From NCBI GenBank assembly GCA_030674155.1, contig CM060342.1, positions 22,446,974-22,510,973 on the forward strand: a stretch of 64,000 bases of DNA. Direction: 5' to 3'. Shown piece after piece: positions 1 through 9,895 of the stretch. The stretch comes from Stramonita haemastoma (taxonomy: Eukaryota > Mollusca > Gastropoda > Neogastropoda > Muricidae). The notes under the pieces were generated by a model that saw only the letters and a list, made by a program, of their open reading frames with translations, made no database searches and was not told the origin of the DNA. The translations under genes and the position numbers were made by a program. Numbering within the stretch: position 1 is the stretch's first letter; every line of letters begins with the position of its first letter.

Positions 1-178
1 CACCTCCACTCAAAGCCTCTCAACCTGCACTCCAACTTCTTGTTCACTCTCCACGTTTCTGCACCATATAGAAGAGTTGAGCGGACGTTTGAACGGTATA
101 CATCGAGTCTTGTCCTAGTGCTGAGGGTTGCAGGGCTCCAGACCTTCTTCAGTTTCTTGAATGCCTGAGTGAAGGAAG
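1..178 (-). mobile_element. LINE reverse transcriptase fragment, cut by window edge
   Basis: On the minus strand one frame reads continuously from about 178 to base 1. It contains AFKKLKKVWSPATLSTRTRL, then STLLYGAETWRVNKKLE and RLRGFE. This is the typical region just after the catalytic core of non-LTR retrotransposon reverse transcriptases, where LLYGAETW is a recurrent motif. The remaining RT would lie to the right on this strand, but the frame runs straight into the 20-bp tandem array. The fragment is therefore truncated at its N-terminal side. It is a different element from the RT at 37-38 kb, whose equivalent motif is LLYGCESWTL. Whether the element continues left of the window cannot be seen. 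Confidence 0.8.
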
Positions 179-184
179 CCCGTG

Positions 185-430
185 CAGTGAAGAAAAGGTC
201 CTAGTTGCAATGAAAAAGCTCCCACAGTGATGAAGAAGTCCTTGCAGTGATGAAGAAGTCCTTGCAGTGATGAAGAAGTCCTTGCAGTGATGAAGAAGTC
301 CTTGCAGTGATGAAGAAGTCCTTGCAGTGATGAAGAAGTCCTTGCAGTGATGAAAAAGTCCTTCCAGCAGTGATGAAAAAGTCCTTCCAGCAGTGAACAA
401 TTCCTTGCAGAGACAAACAAATCTTTGCAG
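185..430 (-). repeat. 20-bp minisatellite tract, first copy
   Basis: About ten copies of a 20-bp monomer, CTTGCAGTGATGAAGAAGTC on the plus strand, are near identical between 240 and 350. They degrade into 23-bp variants near 360-400. The minus strand is open in all three frames because 20 is not a multiple of three and the monomer has no stop there. The peptide cycle runs through DFFITARTSSSLQGLLHHCK. The plus strand contains TGA in every monomer. The tract abuts a LINE fragment on its left, which looks like a breakpoint. Confidence 0.9.
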
Positions 431-654
431 CAATACAGAGTTAGATTTCCCAGAAAATATATAATCTGTTAAATGCTACATCAATACACAGATTATTAGT
501 CACAAAACACAAACTATACTGCCATAAGTTCATGATTTTTTTTCAGTGGACAATTGGAAAGATTTCATGAGTTGAAATATGAATTTCAAAATGGATACAA
601 AGTGTATAATGGTGACAGAAACACACACAGAGTCAGACTTTTTTGTGAGCCTCC
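431..654. other. Array unit boundary segment
   Basis: This non-tandem stretch resembles the short segment that separates the 20-mer block from the pyrimidine block in every array unit, for example 7997-8150 and 22984-23140. It shares the words around CACAGATTATTA and ACTATACTGCCAT but is more diverged here. No gene is visible. Confidence 0.6.
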
Positions 655-897
655 AACTTTCTATTTTTTCCCATCTTTTTTTCTTTCTTTTTTTTCCTTT
701 TCTTTTTTCTGTTTGTTTTTGTGGGGCCCCCAACCACCTTTTCTTTTCCCCTTTCTTATTTTGTGGGGCCTCCAACCACCTTTTCTTTTCCCCTTTTCTT
801 TTTTTTCTTTTTTTTGTGGGGCCCCCAACCACCTTTTCTTTTCCCCTTTCTTTTTTTGTGGGGCTTCCAACCACCCCTTTTCTCCACATTCCGATTT
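655..897. repeat. Pyrimidine block repeat (copy S0)
   Basis: Three to four copies of a unit whose core is GTGGGGCCYCCAACCACC, followed by CTTTTCTTTTCCCC and a variable T-rich spacer. The plus strand is almost wholly pyrimidine between cores, so the minus strand is purine rich. It would read as lysine-rich peptides such as GEKKRWLEAPQKK. That reading is probably incidental. The same block opens every higher-order unit of the array. Confidence 0.9.
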
Positions 898-1202
898 CCT
901 GAGGTACAATATTCATGTCAAATACTTTTAACACTCATTCAAAAACCAAAACTCAAACCCATCAAACAAAGTGATGTACCAAACAACAGATAACACAAGT
1001 ATGAACGTACACAAACTGAAGTACCATCATTAAGACAGGAGCAGTCTGTCTTGAAGATGCATGAACATTACTAATGCAGCTGTGGTGCTGGTTTTACAAC
1101 AGAACCAAGAGTGTTGCTCCCAATATGTCAGGGCTACTAATCTATGATAATCCCTAATAACATGCACAGATTTTCTTGCACCACAACCTATTCCCTATGT
1201 AT

Positions 1203-1204
<2 letters not shown>
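898..1204. other. C-type unit flank before the (CA)n tract
   Basis: Non-tandem sequence paralogous to 12898-13299, 18400-18556, 41323-41683 and 46926-47269. Shared landmarks are the phrase around GCTGGTTTTACAACAGAACC and an A-rich stretch. This copy is the most diverged of the set. No exon or gene is recognisable. Confidence 0.65.

Positions 1205-1266
<62 letters not shown>
1205..1266. repeat. (CA)n microsatellite
   Basis: About 31 uninterrupted CA dinucleotides. It holds the same position in C-type units as the CA tracts at 13300, 18556, 41684 and 47270. It therefore predates the unit duplication and has varied in length afterwards. Histidine/threonine and cysteine/valine reading frames across it are artefacts of the repeat. 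Confidence 0.97.
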
Positions 1267-1268
<2 letters not shown>

Positions 1269-1539
1269 TGTTTGCCACATTCCCACTGACCTGAATATGC
1301 ATAACCTACGTTTCCCTGAGCAGCCCTTTCCCTCAACTTTCCCCTTCTCTAATCATTGCACACATGCTTGGTCATTCCTCTGGCTGTCTCCCCATGCTTA
1401 ATCGATGCAAATATCTATCCACATCTATTTTATCTGAACATCAATTTTTTTATATAAAATTCCCTCTGTCTCTCTACTTTAAACAAACAAAAAACTTACT
1501 TCCCCCATCCCCCAAATAGACACAAATCCTTTGGATGAG
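1267..1539. other. Intergenic, nothing recognised
   Basis: AT-rich sequence between the CA tract and the SINE. I see no open frame with splice sites, no RNA gene and no repeat beyond simple T and A runs. Confidence 0.5.
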
Positions 1540-1760
1540 ACAAAACCAAGGTCCCATCTGTGACCACACACTAAATATCTTGTGGACATGTTAAAACCTG
1601 TTCCACCTTTTGGAAGAGTAGGTAATTGTGTGCTGGTGGGAACGGATGACTAAATTGACAAAATTGCAGGCACACAGGGACTAGCTGAAATAAAAACACA
1701 CAAATGCTTGTTCAATATTATCCTTGAAATAAAAGAATTTCTTTGCTTTCTTTTTTTTTT
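1540..1760 (+). mobile_element. SINE body fragment (tRNA head missing)
   Basis: The stretch matches the internal body of the dominant SINE family in this window. It has GGATGAGAC..., then a CCTTTTGGAAGAGTAGG motif, TTGTGTGCTGGTGGGAACGG and ATGAC, and ends in AT-rich sequence after TATCCTTGAAAT. The 5' tRNA-like part is absent. Full-length relatives in plus orientation occur at 48345 and 61665. Confidence 0.75.
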
Positions 1761-2186
1761 TTAAATAAAGTCTTCTTTGCCATGAACCTGAATAAACATC
1801 CAATTCCTTTTTTGTAAATATCCAATTTTCTCAATTTTCACCCCTCCCCAAACCACTTTCTTGGTTTCAGGACAGAAAAGTGACCACTGTGTCCATGTAC
1901 CATTGCATCCATCTGTCAGTGTGTTCACATGCAGGGTAAGGGTCAGGGTAAGTGTAAACAGTTAGCTCAGGTTATGGTTAGGATTAGTAGCTGGAACTGG
2001 GCTTGTCAGTCTGAATGTCAGCATGAATGTGGACACAATGGTATGTGGACACAACTGGGTTTGTTTGTTTTTCACACAAATTACTAACCCCACCAAAAGC
2101 AGACGGAATTTCTACAACTTTTAAATTTTGACTCAAATTTAAACCCAAACAACTAAAAAGGCTTCAGGGCTTAAATATTTTCATAA
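1761..2186. other. Segment duplicated at 47.75-48.12 kb
   Basis: The sequence from about 1800 to 2060 is closely repeated at 47750-48000. Shared words include GTGACCACTGTGTCCATGTA, CATGCAGGGTAAGGGTCAGG and GGTTATGGTTAGGATTAGTA. Together with the SINE that follows both copies, this shows that units S0 and S3 are duplicates. No coding sequence is apparent. Confidence 0.75.
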
Positions 2187-2375
2187 GGAAGGTAGCAGGA
2201 TGGTTTAGATGTTCACCTGTCTAACAAGTAAACTGTGAGGTTCTGGGTTTGATTCCCAGCCTTGCCCTTATTTCCCAGTTTGAGTGGAAAATTTAAAATG
2301 AATGTCTTCTCCAACAAGTCAGACCCTTGTGTACACCGACTTGTGTACATCAAAAGAACCCACGACAGTTAAAAA
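2187..2375 (+). mobile_element. tRNA-headed SINE
   Basis: The head reads GGTAGCAGGATGGTTTAGAT, an A-box-like element. About 45 bases later comes GGTTCTGGGTTTGATTCCC, a clear B-box. This is the split polymerase III promoter of a tRNA-derived SINE. The body continues through TTTCCCAGTTTGAGTGG and breaks off near 2375. A relative sits at the equivalent place in unit S3 (48345). Confidence 0.8.
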
Positions 2376-2439
2376 TCAAACAGATGGTGATAATTAAGTC
2401 TAAACGATAATAAGGTGTTGGCGTTGTCAACCTCTTAAT

Positions 2440-2987
2440 AACGATGAAATCTTTGCGTCAAAAAGTCCCAGCGATGACAAAGTCCCAGCGATGATGAAGT
2501 CTTGGCGTTGGTGAAGTCTCTTGTGTTGAAAAAGTGTGTATGTTGAAAAAGTCTCTTGTGTTGAAGTTGAAGAAATCTTTGTGTTGAAAAAGTCTTGGAG
2601 AAGATGAAGTCTGGTGTAGATGAAGTCCTGGCTTTGATGAAATCTTAGGGATGATGAAGTCTTGGTGTTGAGATAAAATCTAAGTGATGATGACGTCTTG
2701 ACTTTGTAAAAGTCTCGGCGATGATTAAGTCTTTGTGTTGAGGTCTTGGCACTGATAAAATCTTGGCGTAAGTCTCAGTGATGAAGTCTTCGCTCTCAAG
2801 AGTCTCAGTGTCAATGATGTCTTGGTGATGATGAAGTCCTGGTGATGATGAAGTCCTGGTGTTGATGAAGTCCTGGTGTTGATGAAGTCCTGGTGTTGAT
2901 GAAGTCCTGGCGACGATGCAGATATTGAAGACTTGGCAAAGATGACGTCTTGGCGATGGTAAAGTTTTGAAGTCCAGGTGGCAAGTC
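2440..2987 (-). repeat. 17-bp tract, variant B, exon-like block
   Basis: Loosely ordered monomers of about 17 bp with the theme GATGAAGTCTTGG, mixed with GTTGATGAAGTCCTG units between 2860 and 2910. On the minus strand the block begins after a strong acceptor-like sequence ending CATCTTCAG at 2988. It is paralogous to blocks ending at 14297, 43870 and 51478, all of which keep the AG. Monomers are more degenerate here than in other units. Confidence 0.75.
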
Positions 2988-3204
2988 CTGAAGATGACAA
3001 AAATCATAAATATTTTATCTCATAACAGGAAAGAAAATATGTGCATTTATCCTAAAACAAAGAATAACTTTAAAAAAATATTTTAGAAATCACCACAAAA
3101 AATGGTGCAATACAGCATTAATCTATCACGACTTCTATGCAGAAAATACCCACTCTATTTTTATATAAAAAATGTTTACAGATAAAAATGTATATGCATA
3201 ATAC
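2988..3204. other. Intron-like flank of the B block
   Basis: AT-rich non-tandem sequence upstream of the B block in minus-strand order. It shares the words TAACATTAATGCATCATGAC, in weakened form, with the intervals of other units. No gene is seen. Confidence 0.5.
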
Positions 3205-3540
3205 CATGGGGTGGGACAGCCTTTGCACTCCTGATCTGATAGTCTGGGATTGAGCCACCATGGAGACGCCCGCTTCAGGGGATTTTACCCTCAACTTGAG
3301 TTAGTGCTGACTCCTCTCCCTCCAAAGTCCTTCAGATGAGACTGTAAACCAAGGCCCCATATGCAAAAACATGCAGAATATCTTGCTTTACAGAAACATA
3401 GTCCATTTGTGTGTTGTTAGAAATGGATGACAAAATTTGTTTTAATGCATGTACACAGATGTTGTCAGAATGTGGAAAAATTAATGGTGGGCAAAACAGT
3501 AGCATGTCCAACATTAGAGTTCTTGCTGAGGTATGAAAAA
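3205..3540 (+). mobile_element. SINE copy, diverged head
   Basis: From GGGTGGGACAGCCTTTG the sequence follows the main SINE family: GGGGATTTTACCCTCAACTT, a CCTTCAGATGAGACTGTAAA motif and ATGCAGAATATCTTG. The B-box region is decayed to GGGATTGAGCCACC. The 3' half is partly rearranged after 3390. Confidence 0.7.
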
Positions 3541-3544
3541 GATT

Positions 3545-3950
3545 TATTTATATATGGGGGTAATTCTAGTGGTTAGAATGTTGAGCTTACAATCTGACAA
3601 TGCAGGTTGGAGCCACAACCAAGATGCCCTGTCAACAAACTTTTTCCCCAGGAGTTAACACATGTACCGGCTCCACCCCCCCCCCCCCCCCCCCAGAATT
3701 TTTTTCAGACTAGACTATAAGCTCAAGTCCCTTGTATGTACACACACATAACAATTTGCACACATATGTAAGCTTGTTCCACCTTTTGGAAGAGTAGGCC
3801 ATTGCTTGCCGGTTGAAACGAATAACAAATTTTTGAAAATGCACGCACACTGGTGTGTTTATACGCCATCCTTGAGGCATGAAAGCAGCTACCTTAGTGG
3901 TGAGCAAACAGCTGCATACGCATAATCTCAACACTGGTGAACCTTGGAGC
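3545..3950 (+). mobile_element. SINE copy interrupted by poly(C)
   Basis: The head region GGGGGTAATTCTAGTGGTTA has an A-box-like form. The body includes CTATAAGCTCAAGTCC, CCTTTTGGAAGAGTAGGCCA and GCACGCACACTGGTGTG, and ends with GCATACGCATAATCTCA plus CACTGGTGAACC. A run of about 20 cytosines lies at 3676-3695. The 3' domain GAAAGCAGCTACC also occurs in SINEs at 48650, 53700 and 63000. Confidence 0.75.
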
Positions 3951-4089
3951 TTTACATACAGTATAAAAGAAAAGAGAGAAAAAATCCTGTACAGTAATAA
4001 TCATCTGTACAAAGATTTATACCTGTACTTGTCTTTCCTCACTACTTTTTCCTCAATAATACAAAGATTTATAGGTGACAGAACTATAC
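3951..4089 (-). other. Flank with donor-like site at array unit A1
   Basis: AT-rich sequence whose right edge contains, on the minus strand, CCCTGCAAG followed by GTATAG. This is the same 5' splice-site-like junction that ends almost every minisatellite block in the array, with one change from GTATGG. Confidence 0.6.
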
Positions 4090-4860
4090 CTTGCAGGGAA
4101 CCAGTGAATGACTTTTTTTAAGTTCTGGCAATGACAGTGACCGTGCAGCAATAAAGAAGACCTTGCAGTGATGGAGAAGTCCCTGTGGTGATGGAAAAGT
4201 CCTTGCAGTGATGGAGAAGTCCCTGTGGTGATGGAAAAGTCCCTGTGGTGATGGAGAAGTCCCTGTGGTGATGGAAAAGTCCTTGTGGTGATGGAGAAGT
4301 CCCTGTGGTGATGGAGAAGTCCCTGTGGTGATGGAAAAGTCCTTGCAGTGATGGAGAAGTCCCTGTGGTGATGGAAAAGTCCTTGCAGTGATGGAGAAGT
4401 CCCTGTGGTGATGGAAAAGTCCCTGTGGTGATGGAGAAGTCCTTGCAGTGATGGAGGAGTCCCTGTGGTGATGGAAAAGTCCTTGCAGTGATGGAGAAGT
4501 CCCTGTGGTGATGGAAAAGTCCTTGCAGTGATGGAGAAGTCCCTGTGGTGATGGAGAAGTCCCTGTGGTGATGGAAAAGTCCCTGTGGTGATGGAAAAGT
4601 CCCTGTGGTGATGGAAAAGTCCCTGTGGTGATGGAAAAGTCCCTGTGGTGATGGAGAAGTCCCTGTGGTGATGGAGAAGTCCCTGTGGTGATGGAGAAGT
4701 CCCGGTGGTGATGGAAAAGTCCCTGTGGTGATGGAAAAGTCCTTGCGGTGATGGAGAAGTCCCTGTGGTGATGGAGAGGTCCCTGTGGTGATGGAGAAGT
4801 CCCTGTGGTGATGGAGGAGTCCTTGCAGTGATGGAGGAGTCCTTGCAGCGAAGTCCTTTT
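4090..4860 (-). repeat. 20-bp minisatellite, CCCTGTGGTGATGGAAAAGT type
   Basis: More than 35 copies in perfect 20-bp register. The monomers alternate between TGTGGTGATGGARAAGT and TTGCAGTGATGGAGAAGT, and blocks of the same order recur, suggesting unequal exchange of multi-monomer segments. The minus peptide cycle is FSITTGTSPSPQGLLHHHRD. The tract is continuous with the 17-mer tract on its right through a short flank containing GAAGTCCTGATGGTAATGAA. Confidence 0.92.
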
Positions 4861-5272
4861 GAAGTCCTGATGGTAATGAACTCCTGGTGATGAAAAAATC
4901 CAGGTGATGACGAACCAAGAAGTCCCTGTGATGATGAAGAAGACCAGGTGATGATGAAGATTCGGTGATGATGAAGACCTGGTGATGATGAAGTCCTGGT
5001 GATGATGAAGATCTGGTGATGATGAAGTGAATACCTGGTGATGATGAAGATCTGGTGATGATGAATACCTGGTGATGATGAATACCTGGTGATGATGAAT
5101 ATCTGGTGATGGTGAAGACCAGGTGATGGTGAATACCTGGTGATGATGAATACCTGGTGATGATGAAGACCAGGTGATGATGAAGACCAGGTGATGATGA
5201 ATACCTGGTGATGATGAATACCTGGTGATGATGAAGACCAGGTGATGATGAAGTCCTGGTGATGATGAAGAC
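4861..5272 (-). repeat. 17-bp minisatellite, CTGGTGATGATGAAGAC type
   Basis: About 22 monomers of 17 bp. Some are extended by GTGAA to 22 bp. The minus peptide cycle is HHHQDFIITRTSSSPGL. The minus-strand start of the block lies next to TTAGTATTTTCTCCAG, a good acceptor-like sequence also present at 9515, 20265, 24211, 28585, 32018 and, in slightly altered form, 35875. Confidence 0.92.
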
Positions 5273-5621
5273 CTGGAGAAAATACTAACAGGAATAGGTT
5301 ATCATCCCAAACCAGTGTGTTTTGAGCAAGGCATTCAAAGTAAAATAATAAAAAAAGCATCAAACCAGAAGAAACAAATACTCACAGAACATTGTACAGT
5401 ACTACATTAATGCATCATGACTTTATGCATCCTGCATACCTACCACACATTTTTACAATTTTATTAAAAGTACATTTCTGTTTATTAAAAAAATTCAACT
5501 TTTTTTTTTATAGAATATACAGAATCAGAATGTGAATTTCACTAATCTTTAAGAGCAGTGTCATAGGATACTTTATTAACAGGTTGTATTTATTTTTCAT
5601 TTATTTATCTATTTATTATTT

Positions 5622-5935
5622 CATATCAAGGATAATGGAATAAGCACTCATGTGCTTTGTTTATATCCAGTCCCTGTGTGAAGTTTTGTTAATCTTGTCA
5701 TCTGTTCCAACTGGCACACAATGGCCTACTCTTACAATAACTGAAACAGAATTTAACGTGTGCGCAAGATTTCTGCGTTCATTCACACACAGGGCCTCGG
5801 TTTATAGTCTCATCCGAAGGACTTGACTTGGCACTGATGTTCACTCCTAGGGTAAAATCCCCTCGAACGGGAATTGAACCTGGGTCGTCAAATTGCAAGC
5901 GCAATGTTCTGACTACTAGGCTATCCCGGTGATGT
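5622..5935 (-). mobile_element. tRNA-headed SINE shared by alpha units
   Basis: Read on the minus strand it starts near GGGATAGCCTAGTAGTCAGA (A-box) and has GGTTCAATTCCCG (B-box) about 50 bases on. It continues through CCTTCGGATGAGACTATAAA and GTAGGCCATTGTGTGCC, and ends in ATCCTTGATATGAAATAATA. Nearly identical copies sit at the same place in units A3, A4 and A6. Units A2, A5 and A7 lack it at the matching position. Confidence 0.9.
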
Positions 5936-5999
5936 ATCAGATCCTGTACACTAAAGTTCTTTGTATAAAGAATGAACAGGAAAGGTGTCAGAACCATAC

Positions 6000-6174
6000 C
6001 TTGAAGGGAAGCAGTGACAGTTGGCTTTTCAAGTCCTGATGATGAAGATGTTGTCGAGATAAGCAAGTCCTTGTGACAGTGAAGAAGTCCTTGTGGCAGT
6101 GAAGAAGTGAAGAAGTCCTTGTGGCAGTGAAGAAGTGAAGAAGTCCTTGCGATCAAAAAATTCTGGCGAAGATC
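6000..6174 (-). repeat. Short 20-mer block, exon-like (A1 block 3)
   Basis: A 175-bp block bounded on the minus strand by an acceptor-like TTTATGTGATTGCCAG and a donor-like TTCAAG/GTATGG. It contains a few monomers of AGTCCTTGTGGCAGTGAAGA. Homologous blocks in A4 and A6 are also 175 bp, and A3 is 195 bp, exactly one monomer longer. Confidence 0.8.
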
Positions 6175-6592
6175 CTGGCAATCACATAAACAGGAATATA
6201 TTATTATCTCCAAAGGCCGATCTGTGTAGGTGATGAGCAAGCTATTTAAACATAAATTGTCGCATGATGATCAATGGTGATGGGGATAATGTAATGATGC
6301 TGCTGTGGAAGTGCATCCGCTTTGAGACTACTTGACTGGGTTGTACCTAAGAAATCACAGATCATAACAAAGTTGTACACTACTGTATCATGACTTTCAC
6401 TCTGTCCATTATCTTGCTACTTTTAAAAAAAATTTAAGCTCTACATTTTTATGTACTACAATATAGAGAATATAAATCTAAAAAATCTTCCAGAGCTGTA
6501 TCATCAAAGACCTTCATCACACAGTGCTATCAGATACAGTACAGTCTTACCTGTTTACGTAAAAATGAATACAATGGGAGACAGAACCATAC

Positions 6593-6806
6593 CTTGCAGG
6601 GAACAAGTAAAAGTTGACTTCTGAAGTCCTGGTGTTGATGAAGTCCTGGTGTTGATGAAGTCCTGGTGTTGATGAAGTCCTGGTGTTGATGAAGTCCTGG
6701 TGTTGATGAAGTCCTGGTGTTGATGAAGTCCTGAGAGTGATAAAGTTCAGGTGATGATTATAACTGAAATCCGAGAGATGATGAAATATCTTGCAGTGAT
6801 GAGATT
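6593..6806 (-). repeat. 17-mer block TCCTGGTGTTGATGAAG, exon-like (A1 block 4)
   Basis: Seven monomers of 17 bp with the minus peptide cycle HQHQDFINTRTSSTPGL. The minus-strand boundaries are TTTTTTTCTTTGACAG before and CCCTGCAAG/GTATGG after. The first 60 bases inside the acceptor are non-tandem, and only one of three frames is open there (SHHCKIFHHLSDFS...). The length is 214 bp, the same as in A3. Confidence 0.8.
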
Positions 6807-7169
6807 CTGTCAAAGAAAAAAATAAGAATACATTGGCTGGAAAGAGAAAGTTGGACCAGCTTATAAACAAGGAAATTAAAAGAATGAAATCAATAACACC
6901 AAGAAAAACCAAATCACAGACCATTATAACATTAATGCATCCTGACTTCATCCAGTCTCCTTTCTTGTGTCACATTGACAGAATTCTATTCAGTACATTT
7001 CTATTTATTGAAAACTCATTTAGAATACACACAGCATCAATTTTATCAACTTCCAAGAGCAGTGTCACCAATGTACTTTATCAACAGTGTCTTACCATAT
7101 CCAGTTCATTTAAAATTGTTAAAAAAACAAAAAACAAAAAAATGAAGAGGACAGGCAACAGAACTACAC

Positions 7170-7996
7170 CTTGAAGGAACTAGTAAAAGATGATTTCTGA
7201 AGTCCTGGCAATGAAGGCATCTTTGCAGTGATGAAGAAGATCTTGAAGTGATGAAGAAGTCCTTATAGTGATGACAAAGTCCTTATAGTGATGAAGAAGT
7301 CCTTGTAGTGATAAAGACCTTGTGGAAATGATGAATTCCTTGTATTGATGAAGAAGTCCTTGTGGTGATGAAGAAGTCCTTGTGGTGATGAAGAAGTCCT
7401 TGTGGTGATGAAGAAGTCCTTGTAGTGATGAAGAAGTCCTTGTGGTGATGAAGAAGTCCTTGTGGTGATGAAGAAGTCCTTGTGATGATGAAGAAGTCCT
7501 TGTGGTGATGAAGAAGTCCTTGTGGCGATGAAGAAGTCCTTGTGGCGATGAAGAAGTCCTTGTGGCGATGAAGAAGTACTTGTGGTGATGGAGAAGACCG
7601 TGTGGCAGTGAAGAAGTCCTTGTGGTGATGAAGAAGACCGTGTGGCAGTGAAGAAGTCCTGGCAATGAAAAAGCCCTTGCAGTGAAGACGTCCTTTCAGC
7701 ACTAAAAATCCCTGACAAAGAAGATGTCCTGGCAATGAAGAAGTCCTTGCAGTGATGTGATTCTTGTGGTAATGAAAACATCTTTGCAATGAAAAAGCCC
7801 TCGCAATGAAGACATTCTTGCAATAAAGAAGTCCTTGCTCTGATGAAGTAGTCCTTGCAGCATTAAGATTGAGGCACTGAAGAATCCCTTGCACCAAAGA
7901 AGTCCTTGCCGCAACAAAAAAGTCCTTGCTGAAATGAAGAGGTCCTTGCAGTGATGAAGAAGTCCTTGCGCCAATGAAGACCCAACAGATCCAGAA
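7170..7996 (-). repeat. Long 20-mer block (A1 block 5)
   Basis: About 17 tight monomers of GTCCTTGTGGTGATGAAGAA, followed by looser relatives with GAAGTCCTGGCAATGAAGAA and CAATGAAGACATTCTTGCAA. Donor-like sequence on the minus strand is TTCAAG/GTGTAG. The far boundary near 7996 (CTGATAG/ATTCTG) is a weak acceptor candidate without a pyrimidine tract. Confidence 0.85.
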
Positions 7997-8149
7997 TCTA
8001 TCAGTAACTGATCAATACATAGATTATTACTTATCCAGGACAGATCAATACTCAAGATTATCAGGCAGTAACACAAACCATACTGCCATCTTAAGACCAT
8101 CTTATGGTGACTTCCACACACATACAGTCAGATGTATACTCCAACCTAT

Positions 8150-8735
8150 TTTTTCACATTCTTTTTTTCTTTTTTTTTTCTTTTTTTTTGTGGGGCCCCC
8201 AACCACCTTTTCTTTTCCCCTTTCTTTTTTTTTCTTTTTTTTTCTTTTTTGTGGGGCCTCCAACCACCTTTTCTTTTCCCCTCTTTTTTTGTGGGCCTCC
8301 AACCATCTTTTCTTTTCCCCTTTCTTTTTTTTATGGGGCCTCCAACCACCTTTTCTTTTCCCCTTTCTTTTTTTTTTCTTTTTTTGTCTTTTTTATGGGG
8401 CCTCCAACCACCTTTTCTTTTCCCCTTTTTTTTTATGGGGCCTCCAACCACCTTTTCTTTTCCCCTTTTTTTTTTTATGGGGCCTCCAACCACCTTTTCT
8501 TTTCCCCTCTTTTTTGTGGGGCCCCCAGCCACCTTTTCTTTTCCCCCTTCTTTTTTTTCATCTTTTTTTTTTCCTTTTTTTGTGGGGCCCCCAGCCACCT
8601 TTTCTTTTCCCCCTTCTTTTTTTCAACTTTTTTTTTTCTTCTTTTTTGTGGGGCCCCCAACCACCTTTTCTTTTCCCCCTTCTTTTTTTTCATCTTTTTT
8701 TTTTCCTTTTTTTGTGGGGCCTCCAACCACCTCAA
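8150..8735. repeat. Pyrimidine block repeat (A2)
   Basis: About eleven cores of GTGGGGCCYCCAACCACC, or ATGGGGCCTCCAACCACC, each followed by TTTTCTTTTCCCC and T-runs of variable length. Core sequences are nearly invariant while spacers vary, so the core may be the element kept by gene conversion. Purine/pyrimidine strand asymmetry is extreme. Confidence 0.92.
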
Positions 8736-8819
8736 TGATGGAGTCCTTGCAGTGATGGAGTCTTTTTGAAGTCCTGATGGTGATGAACCTCTGGCGATGA
8801 AGAAATCCAGGTGATGAAG

Positions 8820-9514
8820 AACCAAGAAGTCCCTGGTGATGATGATGAAGTCCTGGTGATAATGAAGTCCTGGTGATGATGAAGTGAAGACCTGGTGATG
8901 ATGAAGTCCTGGTGATGATGAAGTCCTGGTGATGATGAAGACCTGGTGATGATGAAGTCCTGGTGATGATGAAGTGAAGTCCTGGTGATGATGAAGTCCT
9001 GGTGATGATGAAGTGAAGATCTGGTGATTATGAAGTGAAGACCTGGTGATGAAGTCCTGGTGATGATGAAGATCTGGTGATGATGAAGTGAAGACCTGGA
9101 GATGATGAAGTGAAGACCAGGTGATGATAAAGTGAAGTCCTGGTGATGATGAAGACCAGGTGATGATGAAGACCTGGTGATGATGAAGACTTGGTGATGA
9201 TGAAGTGAAGACCAGGTGATGATGAAGTGAAGACCAGGTGATGATAAAGTGAAGTCCTGGTGATGATGAAGTGAAGACCTGGTGATGATGAAGTGAAGAC
9301 CAGGTGATGATGAAGTGAAGACCAGGTGATGATGAAGACCTGGTGATGATGAAGACCTGGTGATGATGAAGTCCTGGTGATGATGAAGACCTGGTGATGA
9401 TGAAGACCTGGTGATGATGAAAATCTGGTGATGATGAAGTGAAGACCTGGTGATGATGAAGACCTGGTGATAATGAAGTCCTGGTGATGATGAAGTCCTG
9501 GTGATGATGAAGTC
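8820..9514 (-). repeat. 17/22-bp minisatellite block (A2 block 2)
   Basis: Some 37 monomers of CTGGTGATGATGAAGAC, about a third extended by GTGAA. The minus-strand boundary at 9515 is TATTTTGTCCAG. The minus frames stay open through HHHQDFIITRTSSSPGL cycles. Confidence 0.9.
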
Positions 9515-9788
9515 CTGGACAAAATACTAACAGGAATAGGTTATAATCCCAAACCAGTGTGTTTTGAGCAATGCATTCAAATGAAAAATAATAAAATAGC
9601 ATCAAGAAAGAAGACACAAATACTCACAGAACATAGCACACTCAAACTTCTATAGGATATATAGAATGTGAGTACCACTTATCTTTCAGAGCAGTGTCAT
9701 AGAATACTTAATTAACAGGGCAGTATCAGATCCTGTACACTAAAGTTCTTTGTGTAAAGAATGAACAGGAAAGGTGACAGAACCATAC

Positions 9789-9895
9789 CTTGAAGGGAAG
9801 CAATAACAGTTGGCTTTTCATGTCCTGGTGATGAAGATGTTGTGGCGATGAAGAAGTGAAGAAGTCCTTGCGATCCAAAAATTCTGGCAAAGATC
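9789..9895 (-). repeat. Short block with decayed acceptor (A2 block 3)
   Basis: The shortest version of block 3, with almost no tandem monomers left. The donor-like side TTCAAG/GTATGG is intact. The acceptor side has lost the AG (GATTGCCGGGATC). Confidence 0.7.

Larger units (their letters stand above)
4090..7996 (-). repeat. Higher-order unit A1 (alpha class)
   Basis: First complete unit of the A series. In plus order it holds a 20-mer block fused to a 17-mer block, an interval with a SINE, a short 20-mer block, an interval, a 17-mer block, an interval and a long 20-mer block. Unlike later units it has no pyrimidine block. The intervals 5273-5999, 6175-6592 and 6807-7169 are AT-rich, non-tandem and 70-95% alike by eye between units. 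They look like introns between exon-like blocks and hold no other gene. Alpha-class markers are the SINE and the phrase CATCAAACCAGAAGAAACA. Confidence 0.8.

Noticed and set aside
240..360. CRISPR array
   Set aside because: Direct repeats are contiguous with no unique spacers, and the sequence is eukaryotic in character.
1205..1266. Histidine-rich or cysteine/valine-rich peptides across (CA)n and (TG)n tracts
   Set aside because: Dinucleotide repeats are open in several frames by composition; no start context, splice site or conservation supports them.
1960..1990. Interstitial telomeric repeat (GGTTATGGTTAGGATTAG)
   Set aside because: It is a short degenerate resemblance, not a tandem TTAGGG array.
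4053..5363. A 436-codon minus-strand open frame as a genuine protein gene
   Set aside because: The frame is open because the 17- and 20-bp monomers contain no minus-strand stop; all three frames are open. It starts inside non-repeat sequence with no supported start or promoter. Kept as a repeat with exon-like borders.
5880..5935. Functional tRNA gene
   Set aside because: Only A- and B-box-like words are present; acceptor stem pairing is absent and identical copies continue into a SINE body.
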